NCBI GenBank assembly: GCA_017962965.1
Contig: JAGCUI010000007.1
Span: 1 to 40,173 of the forward strand
DNA: 40,173 nt
Origin: Treponema sp.
GTDB taxonomy: Bacteria; Spirochaetota; Spirochaetia; Treponematales; Treponemataceae
Direction of reading: 5' to 3'
Below are positions 1-7,645 of this stretch, one piece after another; positions within the stretch are counted from its first letter, which is position 1; each line of letters opens with the position of its first letter. The translations under genes were made by a program, and so were the position numbers. The notes under the pieces were generated by a model, which had not been told where the DNA came from, searched no databases, and saw only the letters and a program-made list of their open reading frames with translations.

Positions 1-89
1 ATAACTATCCAAGAAAAATCCTAAAAGGATCTACTCCTGAATCAGAATTACAAAAATACTTTGGAATAAAATTTAAAATTCCTATATAA
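1..89 (+). mobile_element. 3' end of an IS30-family transposase gene (partial)
   Basis: The window opens inside a reading frame (codons from base 3, stop TAA at 87-89) encoding 28 residues that begin NYPRKILKGSTPE. This resembles the extreme C-terminus of IS30-family transposases, where an N-x-R/P-R-K-x-L-G-x-x-T-P-E motif follows the DDE catalytic core. Only the tail is visible, so neither intactness nor the terminal inverted repeats can be judged. The family call rests on this one motif. It would place a mobile element directly downstream of the dusB operon, in tail-to-tail orientation. Confidence 0.6.
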
Positions 90-117
90 AAAAATATCAC
101 CAGTTTAAAGAAACTGG
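88..117 (-). terminator. Rho-independent terminator of the tatD-dusB operon
   Basis: Bases 100-106 and 111-117 form a perfect 7-bp stem (CCAGTTT/AAACTGG) with a 4-nt loop. Read on the minus strand the stem is followed within a few bases by a run of seven T (88-94). It lies about 13 nt beyond the dusB stop codon. On the plus strand the downstream T-run is poorer, so it mainly serves the minus-strand operon, although the IS30-like gene could also use the hairpin. Confidence 0.65.
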
Positions 118-129
118 CGACATTATATT

Positions 130-1125
130 TTACTGCTTACAGTTATTAAGAACTGTTTCAAAAATCTTTTTGTAATCGTCCACGGTCTGTGCATGTACTA
201 TCTGTGCGCGTAATGCCGCTCCGTTTTCGATCCCTTTTGAATATGCCGCAAACCGCTTCCTCATCTCAAGACAAGCGTGTTGTTCATTCGTGTCGCTCAC
301 GAGTCTGGCCAGTTCCTCAAAGCCCGTTCTAACCCTCACGTCTGCCGGAACCGGCGTATAAGACCCTGTAGTAAGAAGCGATGTTGTATCTTTAAAAATA
401 AAAGGATTTCCCATTGCCCCGCGTGCAAACATAACTGCATCTACACCAGTTTCTTCGAGCATACGGCGTGCATCTTCAGGTTTAAAAAGATCCCCGGAAC
501 CAAAAACAGGCACTTTTTTATCTACAAATTCTACCAAAGCCTTCATAATGCCCCAGTCTGAATGTCCTTCGTAGCCCTGAGCCCTTGTGCGCGGATGAAT
601 TGTAATGGCACTAACCCCGGCTTCGAGCGCTGCCTGAGACGTTTCCTTCCAGTTTATACCAGGTTTATCCCAACCAGAACGGATTTTTACGCTAACAGGA
701 ACATCACCTGCTGAATCTTTAACTGCTTTTGTAATTTTATAAAGACGGTCTGGGTCTCTTGTTAATGCAGAACCTGCTCCGCTTTTAATAATCTTTGGAA
801 CAGGACATCCGCAGTTTATGTCTATGCATTCACAATGAGTTTTTTCAAGGACAATCTGAGCTGCTTGAGCCATAACGTCTTCTTCTCCGCCAAAAATCTG
901 TACGGAATAAGCTTTTTCGTTACAGGCGCGGGCCATTAAAACTTCTGTTTTTTGATTTTTACGAACCAAAGCCTCTGCACTTACCATCTCGGTATAAGTA
1001 AAACAAGCCCCGTTTTGAACACAAACGGAGCGGAAAGCAGAGTCGCTGTATCCGGCCACAGGAGCCAGAAAAATATTTCCCTTTAATTCAATATTCCCGA
1101 TTTTTACAGGATGATAGTAATTCAT
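130..1125 (-). CDS. dusB: tRNA-dihydrouridine synthase (DusB type)
   Basis: FMN-dependent enzyme that reduces uridine to dihydrouridine in tRNA D-loops. The TIM barrel shows the Dus signatures: APVAGYSD near residue 21, the catalytic cysteine in DINCGCPVPK (about 102-111, C107), VSVKIRSGW, and the FMN-phosphate segment containing GSGD. The length of 331 aa fits the family. A TTG at 1134 would overlap the upstream stop, but I chose ATG at 1125: homologues begin close to this point and the TTG has no Shine-Dalgarno sequence. It is the second gene of an operon with the TatD-type nuclease, separated by only a few bases, so translation may be coupled. A terminator follows at 88-117. Confidence 0.93.
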   Translation of the reverse strand: MNYYHPVKIGNIELKGNIFLAPVAGYSDSAFRSVCVQNGACFTYTEMVSAEALVRKNQKTEVLMARACNEKAYSVQIFGGEEDVMAQAAQIVLEKTHCECIDINCGCPVPKIIKSGAGSALTRDPDRLYKITKAVKDSAGDVPVSVKIRSGWDKPGINWKETSQAALEAGVSAITIHPRTRAQGYEGHSDWGIMKALVEFVDKKVPVFGSGDLFKPEDARRMLEETGVDAVMFARGAMGNPFIFKDTTSLLTTGSYTPVPADVRVRTGFEELARLVSDTNEQHACLEMRKRFAAYSKGIENGAALRAQIVHAQTVDDYKKIFETVLNNCKQ

Positions 1126-1130
1126 CTTAA

Positions 1131-1910
1131 TCAATCAAGAGGGAGATTAAATGCTTTGCAGCTGTTTTTCCAGAGCTGTTCACTCAATTCTTCCAGATCC
1201 ATTTCGAGCATTTCTGCAAGGAATTTTGCTGTAGAAGGCAAATAAGCAGGCATTGTTCTCTTTTTCTCGCGGAATTCTGCAGGAATCATGAACGGACTTT
1301 CTGTTTCAATCAAAATGCGGTCTACAGGGATGTTCAAAACTGTTTCGTGAAGGTTTCTTGCATTTCTGTATGTTAAATTACCTGCAAATGAGAACCAGAT
1401 ATTCTTATCAAGGCATTTTTTTGCATATTCAGCATCTTCCGAATAACAGTGGAGGATTGCTCCGGCATCAGGAAGGCGTTCTGAAAGTACATCGTACAAA
1501 TCTCTTCCTGCATCTCTGTTATGAATGATTACAGGGAGCTTATGCTTCTGTGCAAGTTCCAGCTGAGTAATAAACAATTCAATCTGAGATCTTTTATCTC
1601 CAAACTGTTTAAAATAATCAAGGCCGGTTTCTCCAACTGCAACTACATTAGGCAATTCAAGATATTTTTCTATTGTATTGTAGTAATCCGGGCCCGGGTT
1701 TGTTACTTCTGACGGAGCAACACCAACAGCGTGGTAAATTCCAGAGATAGACTTTAAATTTCCATATACTCTTGGAAAATCGAGTAAACTATTATTAATG
1801 CTAACAATTCTTGTAACTCCGGCTTTTTTTGCCTGCTGAATTACGCGAAATTGTTCAATAGGGTCATCGTATATAAGCCCGATGTGGGCATGAGTATCAA
1901 AAAACTTCAT
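1131..1910 (-). CDS. TatD family metal-dependent hydrolase
   Basis: 259-aa amidohydrolase-fold protein of the TatD (YcfH/YabD) DNase family, probably a 3'-5' exonuclease or deoxyribonuclease acting in the cytoplasm. Metal-ligand motifs are visible: DTHAHIG (H7, H9), GETGLD (E94), PVIIHNRD (H130) and AILHCYS (H154). The last motif, normally E-T-D-x-P, reads ETESP, so the aspartate at position 204 is replaced by glutamate. The start is ATG with AGGAAG 6 nt upstream. It is the first gene of the operon with dusB. The upstream region is shared with the divergent M23 peptidase gene. Confidence 0.9.
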   Translation of the reverse strand: MKFFDTHAHIGLIYDDPIEQFRVIQQAKKAGVTRIVSINNSLLDFPRVYGNLKSISGIYHAVGVAPSEVTNPGPDYYNTIEKYLELPNVVAVGETGLDYFKQFGDKRSQIELFITQLELAQKHKLPVIIHNRDAGRDLYDVLSERLPDAGAILHCYSEDAEYAKKCLDKNIWFSFAGNLTYRNARNLHETVLNIPVDRILIETESPFMIPAEFREKKRTMPAYLPSTAKFLAEMLEMDLEELSEQLWKNSCKAFNLPLD

Positions 1911-1936
1911 GGCTTTCTTCCTGATTGGCGGGTTAT

Positions 1937-1961
1937 ACTAATTAGCTTCTCCAACTAATTA
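1937..1961. repeat. Short repeated/inverted AT motif between divergent genes
   Basis: ACTAATTA occurs at 1937-1944 and again at 1954-1961. The core also forms an inverted repeat, TAATTAG (1939-1945) against CTAATTA (1955-1961). It sits in the tatD promoter region beside a TATAAC-like minus-strand -10. It could be an operator or a simple AT-rich promoter sequence; nothing here separates the two. Confidence 0.3.
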
Positions 1962-1975
1962 TTTAACTGTTTTCT

Positions 1976-1983
1976 ACCGATAA
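1976..1983 (+). promoter_or_regulatory. Possible sigma-28 -10 element upstream of the M23 peptidase
   Basis: ACCGATAA differs from the sigma-28 (FliA) -10 consensus GCCGATAA at one base and is identical to the element before flgM. A -35 of the TAAA type is weak: TAAT at 1956-1959, 16 nt upstream. It precedes the sigma-70-type promoter of the same gene, so it might be a second, motility-linked start. Confidence 0.3.
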
Positions 1984-2020
1984 AGATAACACAGGTTTTT
2001 AGTATCGTCAACTTATTTAT

Positions 2021-2050
2021 TTGACACGCTTGAAACTAACATGTTATACT
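2021..2050 (+). promoter_or_regulatory. Sigma-70 promoter of the M23 peptidase operon
   Basis: A perfect -35 TTGACA (2021-2026) and -10 TATACT (2045-2050) are separated by 18 bp. Transcription should begin near 2057. This lies downstream of the first in-frame ATG (2041), so the longest open frame cannot be fully translated from this promoter. Confidence 0.75.
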
Positions 2051-2088
2051 GTAAAGAATTCATAATGGTATTATGCCCGGAGTTTATT

Positions 2089-3117
2089 TTGGCAACTAAA
2101 CAGAAAAAAAACAAAAAATTAAATAGATACTATTACGCAAAGTCAAATACAAAACTTTCTCAATTCGGTAAAAAAGTTGGAAATTTATTTGTAAGAATCT
2201 TTAAGATTTTAGACAGTAAATTAACTATCATGATTGTACCGCACTCAAAAAGCAGAGTAATCAATTTCCAGACAAATGTTTTTGCTTTATTCTTAACTCT
2301 CTTTTTAACTGTAGGAATTATTTTTTCTTTCTTCTATTTTAATAAAAAATCAATTTCAGCAAATATGACAATTGCTTCTCTGGAAACACAGAACAGAGAA
2401 ACACTTGCAAGCCTTGATCAGCTCCGCGATGAAAACGCAAACCTCTTCCAGGCTGCTAAAAAATTCCAGGCTTCTTTATCACAGAGTCTTTCGCTTATCG
2501 GTATTGATCAGGTAAGCTCAAATAATAATTCAACAGTTTCTACAAGTGACCTTTCGGCTCTCTTTAATTCAAAAGAGATTGTTTCAGGTTCTTCAAAAGA
2601 AATTGCAGATATCCAGGAAGTTACACGCTATCTTGAAGGTGCTATTAATCCGATTGAACAGATTGGAAAAATGCTTAAAACACAACAGTCGCTCTTTACA
2701 GAGATTCCTAGTGTTTGTCCTTTAAAAGCTGCTAACCTCCACGTTTCAATGGCATTCGGACCAAACATCCATCCATTAAAGAATTTCTGGTACATCCACA
2801 AGGGAATTGACCTTTCTACATATCGTTCGGGAGACCCTGTAATTGCAGCTGCTTCCGGTCAGGTTGTTACAGTTGGTTACGATACAGGTTATGGTAACTA
2901 CGTAATCATTAAACATAATCACGGTTTTTATACTCGCTATGCACACTTGAGCGCATTCAGAGTTCAGAAAGGTCAGCTTGTAAATCAGGGTGATGTAATC
3001 GGTAATGTTGGTAACACTGGTAATACAACCGGTCCACACCTTCACTACGAAGTTCACATCGGTTCTGATGTAGTTGACCCTGCAAAATACTTAAACATCA
3101 AACTTTCAGCAAAATAG
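2089..3117 (+). CDS. Membrane-anchored M23 family metallopeptidase
   Basis: Predicted zinc endopeptidase that cuts peptidoglycan cross-links in the periplasm. From the chosen start there is a basic cytoplasmic N-terminus, one membrane segment near residues 63-85, a coiled-coil-like linker and a C-terminal LytM/M23 domain. The domain shows HKGIDL (HxxxD), YAHLS and GPHLHYEV (HxH), so all metal and catalytic positions are present. The first in-frame ATG (2041) overlaps the promoter -10 box, so I start at TTG 2089, which has GGAG 6 nt upstream; ATG 2065 is the alternative. It lies 7 nt before a bactofilin gene. M23-bactofilin pairs control cell shape in Helicobacter (Csd1/CcmA), and a similar role is inferred here. 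Confidence 0.9.
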   Translation: MATKQKKNKKLNRYYYAKSNTKLSQFGKKVGNLFVRIFKILDSKLTIMIVPHSKSRVINFQTNVFALFLTLFLTVGIIFSFFYFNKKSISANMTIASLETQNRETLASLDQLRDENANLFQAAKKFQASLSQSLSLIGIDQVSSNNNSTVSTSDLSALFNSKEIVSGSSKEIADIQEVTRYLEGAINPIEQIGKMLKTQQSLFTEIPSVCPLKAANLHVSMAFGPNIHPLKNFWYIHKGIDLSTYRSGDPVIAAASGQVVTVGYDTGYGNYVIIKHNHGFYTRYAHLSAFRVQKGQLVNQGDVIGNVGNTGNTTGPHLHYEVHIGSDVVDPAKYLNIKLSAK

Positions 3118-3124
3118 GTTTATC

Positions 3125-3538
3125 ATGGCATTAGTTTTCGACGACATTTCCTTTAACACATTAATAGGTAACGGCTCTTCTATTTCCGGCGATGTTCATA
3201 TTAACGGATGTGTAAGAATCGATGGTGATGTGGACGGAAATATCGAAACAGACGGAAACATCAACATTGGTGAAAACGCAAGAATCCGCGGAAACATTAC
3301 TGCAAAGGCTGTAATCGTTGGCGGAATCGTTCTTGGTAATATCTATGCAGACAAGGAAGTAACATTGCTTTCTGATTCAGCTGTTATGGGCGATGTTGTT
3401 TCTCATAAGGTTCAGATTGAAGACACTGCAAAGTTCCACGGACACTGTATTTCCATCCGCGACGAAGAAAAATATACTGCAGAAAAAGACAAATACCTTC
3501 AGTCTAAAGCTATTAAAGAGAGAGTTGTTCTTTCATGA
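3125..3538 (+). CDS. Bactofilin family cytoskeletal protein
   Basis: 137-aa protein dominated by a right-handed beta-helix repeat pattern (GSSISGDVHINGCVRIDGD, followed by similar GNIxxDGxIxIG units), typical of bactofilins (CcmA family). These polymerise without nucleotides into filaments that position cell-wall enzymes. The N- and C-terminal tails are short and non-repetitive, as expected. ATG 3125 follows an AGG-type ribosome site. Its upstream partner is the M23 peptidase, a conserved functional pairing. The stop (TGA 3536-3538) overlaps an ATG of the next frame (ATGA), suggesting translational coupling to the YaaR-like gene. Confidence 0.92.
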   Translation: MALVFDDISFNTLIGNGSSISGDVHINGCVRIDGDVDGNIETDGNINIGENARIRGNITAKAVIVGGIVLGNIYADKEVTLLSDSAVMGDVVSHKVQIEDTAKFHGHCISIRDEEKYTAEKDKYLQSKAIKERVVLS

Positions 3539-3678
3539 GCGAGATTAATTCTCTTAATTCAGCTTCCTACTACGCAGGTATTCAGAATGCCAGTTCTGAA
3601 GTTAAAAGAGAACAGAAAAAAGAAAACGTCAAAAAATCATCCCGCTTAAAATTTACAGAATTAATTAAATCTTCATAG
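3535..3678 (+). pseudogene. N-terminal part of the YaaR-family gene, ended by an in-frame TAG
   Basis: The frame starts at an ATG overlapping the bactofilin stop (ATGA) and runs 47 codons to TAG at 3676-3678. It ends in a basic stretch and RLKFTELIKSS, comparable to the N-terminal F-x-x-L-L-like segment of YaaR proteins. The same frame stays open after the TAG straight into the conserved YaaR domain at 3730. This is most simply one gene of 188 codons carrying a nonsense codon, for example CAG, AAG or GAG changed to TAG. Sequencing error, real inactivation and readthrough cannot be told apart here. Confidence 0.6.
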
Positions 3679-3729
3679 AATTCAGATAATTCTATTTCTT
3701 TAAAGGGATTTCCTTCTGAAATAAAGAAT

Positions 3730-4101
3730 ATGTCGGTTGAACAGGCCGCCATTTATCTTAAAGACCAGATAGATCTTTCGGGAAACGTACTTTGCGTGGA
3801 TCCTTCGCAGAAAAACCTTGATGATTTTAAGGAAAAGGTTCAGCAGTTTATCCGCTACCTGGTTTTAAATAACTTTGAAATTACGAAAAAGACAAGACGT
3901 GGATTTGCTTCTCCGCTCAATGCTTTTTCAAATTATAATACACAAAAAAGACCAAAAGACCCTAGAACAAACATCGTGCTTATCAACGAATCGCTTGATA
4001 AACTAGCACGGGGAATGCTCATAGGGCAAAAAAACAATCTTAAACTTCTGGAGCAAGTAAATCAAATTAAAGGTTTGATTGTAGACTTGATGCAGGCATA
4101 A
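3730..4101 (+). CDS. YaaR/DUF327 family protein (conserved part, probably truncated by upstream TAG)
   Basis: 123 residues from the first ATG after the amber codon cover most of the YaaR (DUF327) domain. They include the central helix (DDFKEKVQQFIRYLVLNNFEI) and the family-typical C-terminus (INESLDKLARGML, then LLEQVNQIKGLIVDLMQA). The biochemical role of YaaR is not established. In Bacillus its gene sits in the yaaQ-yaaR-holB-yaaT cluster, and here a YaaT/RicT gene follows 28 nt downstream, so the association is kept without holB. ATG 3730 has no convincing ribosome site, which supports the true start being at 3535. Residual expression would need reinitiation or readthrough. Confidence 0.7.
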   Translation: MSVEQAAIYLKDQIDLSGNVLCVDPSQKNLDDFKEKVQQFIRYLVLNNFEITKKTRRGFASPLNAFSNYNTQKRPKDPRTNIVLINESLDKLARGMLIGQKNNLKLLEQVNQIKGLIVDLMQA

Positions 4102-4129
4102 TCGATATACTAAAAAAAGTGGTGAACAA

Positions 4130-5050
4130 ATGAGTGATATTTTTGAAAGCGACATAAATGAAGAAAACGAAAACCTTTCGGCCCTTGAAGACACAGATCA
4201 GAACGTCATCGAAACCGAAAATCTGGTTATTGATTTTACTCTTTATCATTTAAAACTCGAATACTCAAGCGAAACTTTATACGCTAAAACAAATAATAAT
4301 CTTACATTAAAACCCGGTGAATACGTAATTGTTCCAACACGTTACGGAAAAGATATGGCACTGGTTTTAGGTGAATCTAAAAAACCAATCGGTATTAAAC
4401 AGAGCGACATTGTTGTTGTAGAACGCAAGGCCTCTAAAGAAGATTTACAAAAGCGCGAAGAATTAAAGAAAAAAGAAAAGGAAGCTTTCCCTGTATTTAA
4501 AGAAAAGGTTGCATTGCATAAGCTTGATATGAAGCTTGTTGATGTTCACTTTCTTTTTGAAGAACAGAAGGCTTTATTCTTCTTTAGCTCAGATAACCGC
4601 GTAGACTTCCGTGAGCTTGTAAAAGACCTTGTTTCTGTTTTCAAGATGAGAATTGAACTCCGCCAGATTGGTGTAAGAGATGAATCTCGCATTACAGGCG
4701 GTCTTGGTGTTTGCGGTAGACCTTTCTGCTGCCACGCTGTTTCCGATAAATTAAAACCTGTTTCAATCAGAATGGCTAAAGACCAGAACCTTTCGCTTAA
4801 TTCCATGAAGATTTCGGGTCAGTGCGGAAGACTTTTATGCTGTCTTTCTTATGAATTTGACTGGTATAACGAAGCACACAAGAGTCTTCCTTCCGAGGGT
4901 GTTCATATTTTCTACGACGGAACAAACTTTAAGATTACAGAAGTTAATCCTCTTACAAATATGGTTAAAATGCTTGGCGAAGACGGCCGCTTACTCGAAG
5001 TAAATGCAAAACGCTTTACACACGACAATAATCGCTGGAAAATAGACTAA
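4130..5050 (+). CDS. PSP1 domain protein of the RicT/YaaT type
   Basis: 306-aa protein with the PSP1 C-terminal domain and the signature cysteines in GLGVCGRPFCC (C195, C200, C201) and QCGRLLCC (C232, C237, C238). In Bacillus subtilis RicT joins RicA and RicF in an Fe-S complex that promotes RNase Y-dependent mRNA maturation and affects sporulation and biofilm decisions. This is a non-sporulating lineage, so an RNA-maturation or signalling role is inferred. The acidic N-terminus (about 1-33) is probably disordered. The start ATG follows a GGTGA ribosome site. It probably ends the operon with M23, bactofilin and YaaR. No holB lies next to it, unlike in Firmicutes. Confidence 0.88.
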   Translation: MSDIFESDINEENENLSALEDTDQNVIETENLVIDFTLYHLKLEYSSETLYAKTNNNLTLKPGEYVIVPTRYGKDMALVLGESKKPIGIKQSDIVVVERKASKEDLQKREELKKKEKEAFPVFKEKVALHKLDMKLVDVHFLFEEQKALFFFSSDNRVDFRELVKDLVSVFKMRIELRQIGVRDESRITGGLGVCGRPFCCHAVSDKLKPVSIRMAKDQNLSLNSMKISGQCGRLLCCLSYEFDWYNEAHKSLPSEGVHIFYDGTNFKITEVNPLTNMVKMLGEDGRLLEVNAKRFTHDNNRWKID

Positions 5051-5065
5051 AATTTACATTTTTTC

Positions 5066-5094
5066 TGTTAAAATTTAAAAGTATCATTTATAAT
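5066..5094 (+). promoter_or_regulatory. Promoter with -10 seven bases before the start codon (leaderless type)
   Basis: The perfect -10 TATAAT at 5089-5094 ends 7 nt before ATG 5102. A weak -35 (TGTTAA, 5066-5071) lies 17 bp upstream. The expected transcription start coincides with the start codon, and no Shine-Dalgarno sequence is present. Confidence 0.6.
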
Positions 5095-5101
5095 TAAATT
5101 T

Positions 5102-5836
5102 ATGATATACGCAAAGAAAATTACTAAGCTTTATGATACTTTTTTTAAAATTCCGGACAATCAGATTGAGTTTATTTCGGATTTTTTGAAAACAAGACAG
5201 AATCCAGCAAGAATTCTTGATATTGAATGCGGTACAGCTCAGGCCGGAACTATCCTTGCAGAACAGGGACACGACTTAACTGCAATAGACACACACAAAG
5301 ATTTTATAGTTTATCTGAACAAAAAATACAAAAAGATGAAAAGCAACTGCCATTTCTACAATCTTGGTACAATGGACGTTGCACGCTTTTTAAAAAGAGA
5401 AAGCTATGATATAGCACTCTGTGTAAACAGCCGTCTTCTTTTTATTTCCGATAAAATTCTTTTTACAAAATTCCTTTTTGATACAAAAATCATGCTCGCT
5501 CCAGGCGGAATCTTTGTAATTGATATTGCAAACTTTAACAACGTTAATTTTGGTGCAGAAACAATCACTCTTCCTACAAGAGAATCCATGGCAAATTCTT
5601 TGTCTGTTTCTTTAACAAGAGGAAGTTTGAATTATTCCCTCAACGTTACAATGACAAAGTCCAGAAACAAGGAAGTAACAATTATCGATAATGAACCATC
5701 TTATCCGTTTACAAAGCAGACAATCGAAACTGCCGCAAACGATGTTCGTTATTCTTCAATCGAATTCTTTTCGGACTACAGGGGAACACCTTTTACAGAA
5801 AATGCAGAACGCTTAATCTGCGTGCTTCATAAATAG
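5102..5836 (+). CDS. Class I SAM-dependent methyltransferase-like protein
   Basis: 244 aa with a Rossmann-type methyltransferase fold. Motif I is ILDIECGTAQAG (about 40-51; the usual form is LDxGCGTG), the acidic end of beta-2 is LTAIDTHKD, and a post-motif segment reads LAPGGIFVIDIANFNN. The glycine-rich loop is slightly unusual (IECGTA), but the key E/D and G residues remain, so SAM binding is plausible. The substrate is unknown and no targeting domain is visible. It has its own promoter (5066-5094) and probably makes a leaderless transcript. It is followed by proS with a separate promoter, so no operon partner suggests a pathway. Confidence 0.75.
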   Translation: MIYAKKITKLYDTFFKIPDNQIEFISDFLKTRQNPARILDIECGTAQAGTILAEQGHDLTAIDTHKDFIVYLNKKYKKMKSNCHFYNLGTMDVARFLKRESYDIALCVNSRLLFISDKILFTKFLFDTKIMLAPGGIFVIDIANFNNVNFGAETITLPTRESMANSLSVSLTRGSLNYSLNVTMTKSRNKEVTIIDNEPSYPFTKQTIETAANDVRYSSIEFFSDYRGTPFTENAERLICVLHK

Positions 5837-5842
5837 ACTGAA

Positions 5843-5871
5843 TTGTAACATATTATATTTTTTACTATAAT
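5843..5871 (+). promoter_or_regulatory. proS promoter (leaderless type)
   Basis: -35 TTGTAA (5843-5848), 17-bp spacer, perfect -10 TATAAT (5866-5871), then 7 nt to ATG 5879. The predicted first transcribed base is at or next to the A of the start codon. There is no Shine-Dalgarno sequence. Confidence 0.7.
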
Positions 5872-5878
5872 ATGTTTT

Positions 5879-7633
5879 ATGAAAGCATCTAAATTTATTA
5901 TTTCGACTCTGCGTGAAGCTCCAAACGACGCAGTTATTTCCAGCCATCAGCTTATGATGCGCGCTGGACTCATTCGTAAACTTGGAAACGGACTCTACTC
6001 TTATATGCCTATGGGACTTAAGGCTTTCCGTAAAGTAGAAAACATTATTCGCGAAGAACTTGATAAAGCGGGCATGCTCGAAATGAAGCCCACAGTAATA
6101 CAGCCCGGAGAAATCTGGAAGGAATCGGGACGCTGGGAAAAAATGGGTCCTGAAATGCTCAAGCCACAGAACCGCGGCGGCCAGGATATGGTTGTTTCTC
6201 CTACAGCAGAAGAAGCATTTACAGCATTGGTTCGCGACGGACTTACTTCTTACAAACAGCTTCCATTCACACTCTATCAGATTAATACAAAATATCGTGA
6301 TGAAATCCGCCCTCGCTACGGTGTAATGAGAGGACGTGAATTTACAATGATGGATGCATATTCCTTTGACAAAGACCAGAAGGATCTTGATGCTTCTTAC
6401 GAAAATGCAGCAGCCGCTTATAGAAAAATCTTTAAACGCATGGGCCTTGAAACAATCTCTGTAAAAGCAGATACAGGTGCCATGGGTGGTTCAGGCTCAG
6501 AAGAATTCATGGTAGAAAGCGAAGTTGGTGATGATACACTTATTCTCTGCCCTGAATGTAAATATGCTGCAAACGTTGAAAAAGCTTCTTGCAAAGACGA
6601 CGTTGCTTTGGATAAGGACGGAAAACCTCAGGCTAAAACAGATAAGGCTGTAGAAGAGATTCCAACTCCTGATGTAAAAACAATTGATGATCTTTCTGAA
6701 TTCTTAAAAACAACACCTCAGTCATTTATTAAAACTTTGATTTACCGCGTAGAAAACCCTGGAATCGACATTAAAGGAAACTTTGTTGCCGTATGTATCC
6801 GCGGAGACCTCGATGTAAACGAAGCAAAACTCTGTGCACTCTTAAAAGCAAGCTCAGTAGAACTCGCAGAAGAAGCAGATGTTATCAAAATTACAGACGC
6901 ACCGGTTGGATTTGCAGGTCCTGTAAAACTTACAAAAGCACCGGTAATTGCAGATAACACAGTAATGAACATGCACGATGCAGTAACAGGCGGTCTTAAG
7001 AAGGATGTTCACTTTATCCACGTAGAACCGGGCCGCGATTTTACACCATTTATGACAGCCGATGTACGCATTGTAAAACCTGGCGACATCTGTCCTGAAT
7101 GCGGCGGAACCTTCTATTCTAAAAAAGGAAACGAGCTTGGACACATCTTTAAGCTTGGCGAAAAATATACTAAATCAATGAACGTAACTTACCTTGATGT
7201 AAACGGAAAGCTTACAACTCCAATTATGGGCTGTTACGGAATTGGTGTAGACAGAACTTTAGCAAGTATTATCGAAGCACACCACGACGACAACGGTATT
7301 AAATGGACAATGAGTACAGCACCGTTCCAGGTAGCAGTTGTACCGGTTATGTATAAAGAAAAGATGAAGGAAGTTGCTGATAAGATTTACGAAGAGCTTT
7401 TAGCATCCGGCGTTGATGTTCTTTTGGACGACAGAGATGAACGCCCTGGTGTTAAATTCAAGGATGCAGACCTTATCGGTTATCCAATCCGCATTGTAGT
7501 TGGAGACAAAAACCTTCCTAATGTTGAGCTTAAAGTTCGTTCTGCAGAAAACCCTGATTTAGTTCCTGCAGAAGAGGCAGCTAAAAAGGCCGTTCAGATT
7601 ATAAAAGATGAACTTGAGCGCTTAAATGCCTAA
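5879..7633 (+). CDS. proS: Prolyl-tRNA synthetase (bacterial type, with editing domain)
   Basis: Class II aminoacyl-tRNA synthetase that charges tRNA-Pro in the cytoplasm. At 584 aa it matches the bacterial long form. Class II motif 2 is seen around YRDEIRPRYGVMRGREFTM and motif 3 around GCYGIGVDRTLASIIE. The INS editing domain, which removes mischarged alanine, occupies roughly residues 230-400. The C-terminal anticodon-binding domain runs from about 475 (FQVAVVPVMYKEKM to VVGDKNLPNVELK). It is a single-gene unit between its own promoter and a strong terminator at 7646-7693. The unusual point is that this essential gene appears to be translated from a leaderless mRNA. Confidence 0.97.
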   Translation: MKASKFIISTLREAPNDAVISSHQLMMRAGLIRKLGNGLYSYMPMGLKAFRKVENIIREELDKAGMLEMKPTVIQPGEIWKESGRWEKMGPEMLKPQNRGGQDMVVSPTAEEAFTALVRDGLTSYKQLPFTLYQINTKYRDEIRPRYGVMRGREFTMMDAYSFDKDQKDLDASYENAAAAYRKIFKRMGLETISVKADTGAMGGSGSEEFMVESEVGDDTLILCPECKYAANVEKASCKDDVALDKDGKPQAKTDKAVEEIPTPDVKTIDDLSEFLKTTPQSFIKTLIYRVENPGIDIKGNFVAVCIRGDLDVNEAKLCALLKASSVELAEEADVIKITDAPVGFAGPVKLTKAPVIADNTVMNMHDAVTGGLKKDVHFIHVEPGRDFTPFMTADVRIVKPGDICPECGGTFYSKKGNELGHIFKLGEKYTKSMNVTYLDVNGKLTTPIMGCYGIGVDRTLASIIEAHHDDNGIKWTMSTAPFQVAVVPVMYKEKMKEVADKIYEELLASGVDVLLDDRDERPGVKFKDADLIGYPIRIVVGDKNLPNVELKVRSAENPDLVPAEEAAKKAVQIIKDELERLNA

Positions 7634-7645
7634 AATATAGGTTAA

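Noticed and set aside
3676-3678. TAG recoded as an amino acid (pyrrolysine or general suppression)
   Set aside because: TAG ends other genes in the window normally (for example 3115-3117 and 3' ends on the minus strand), and there is no pyl gene or insertion element nearby.
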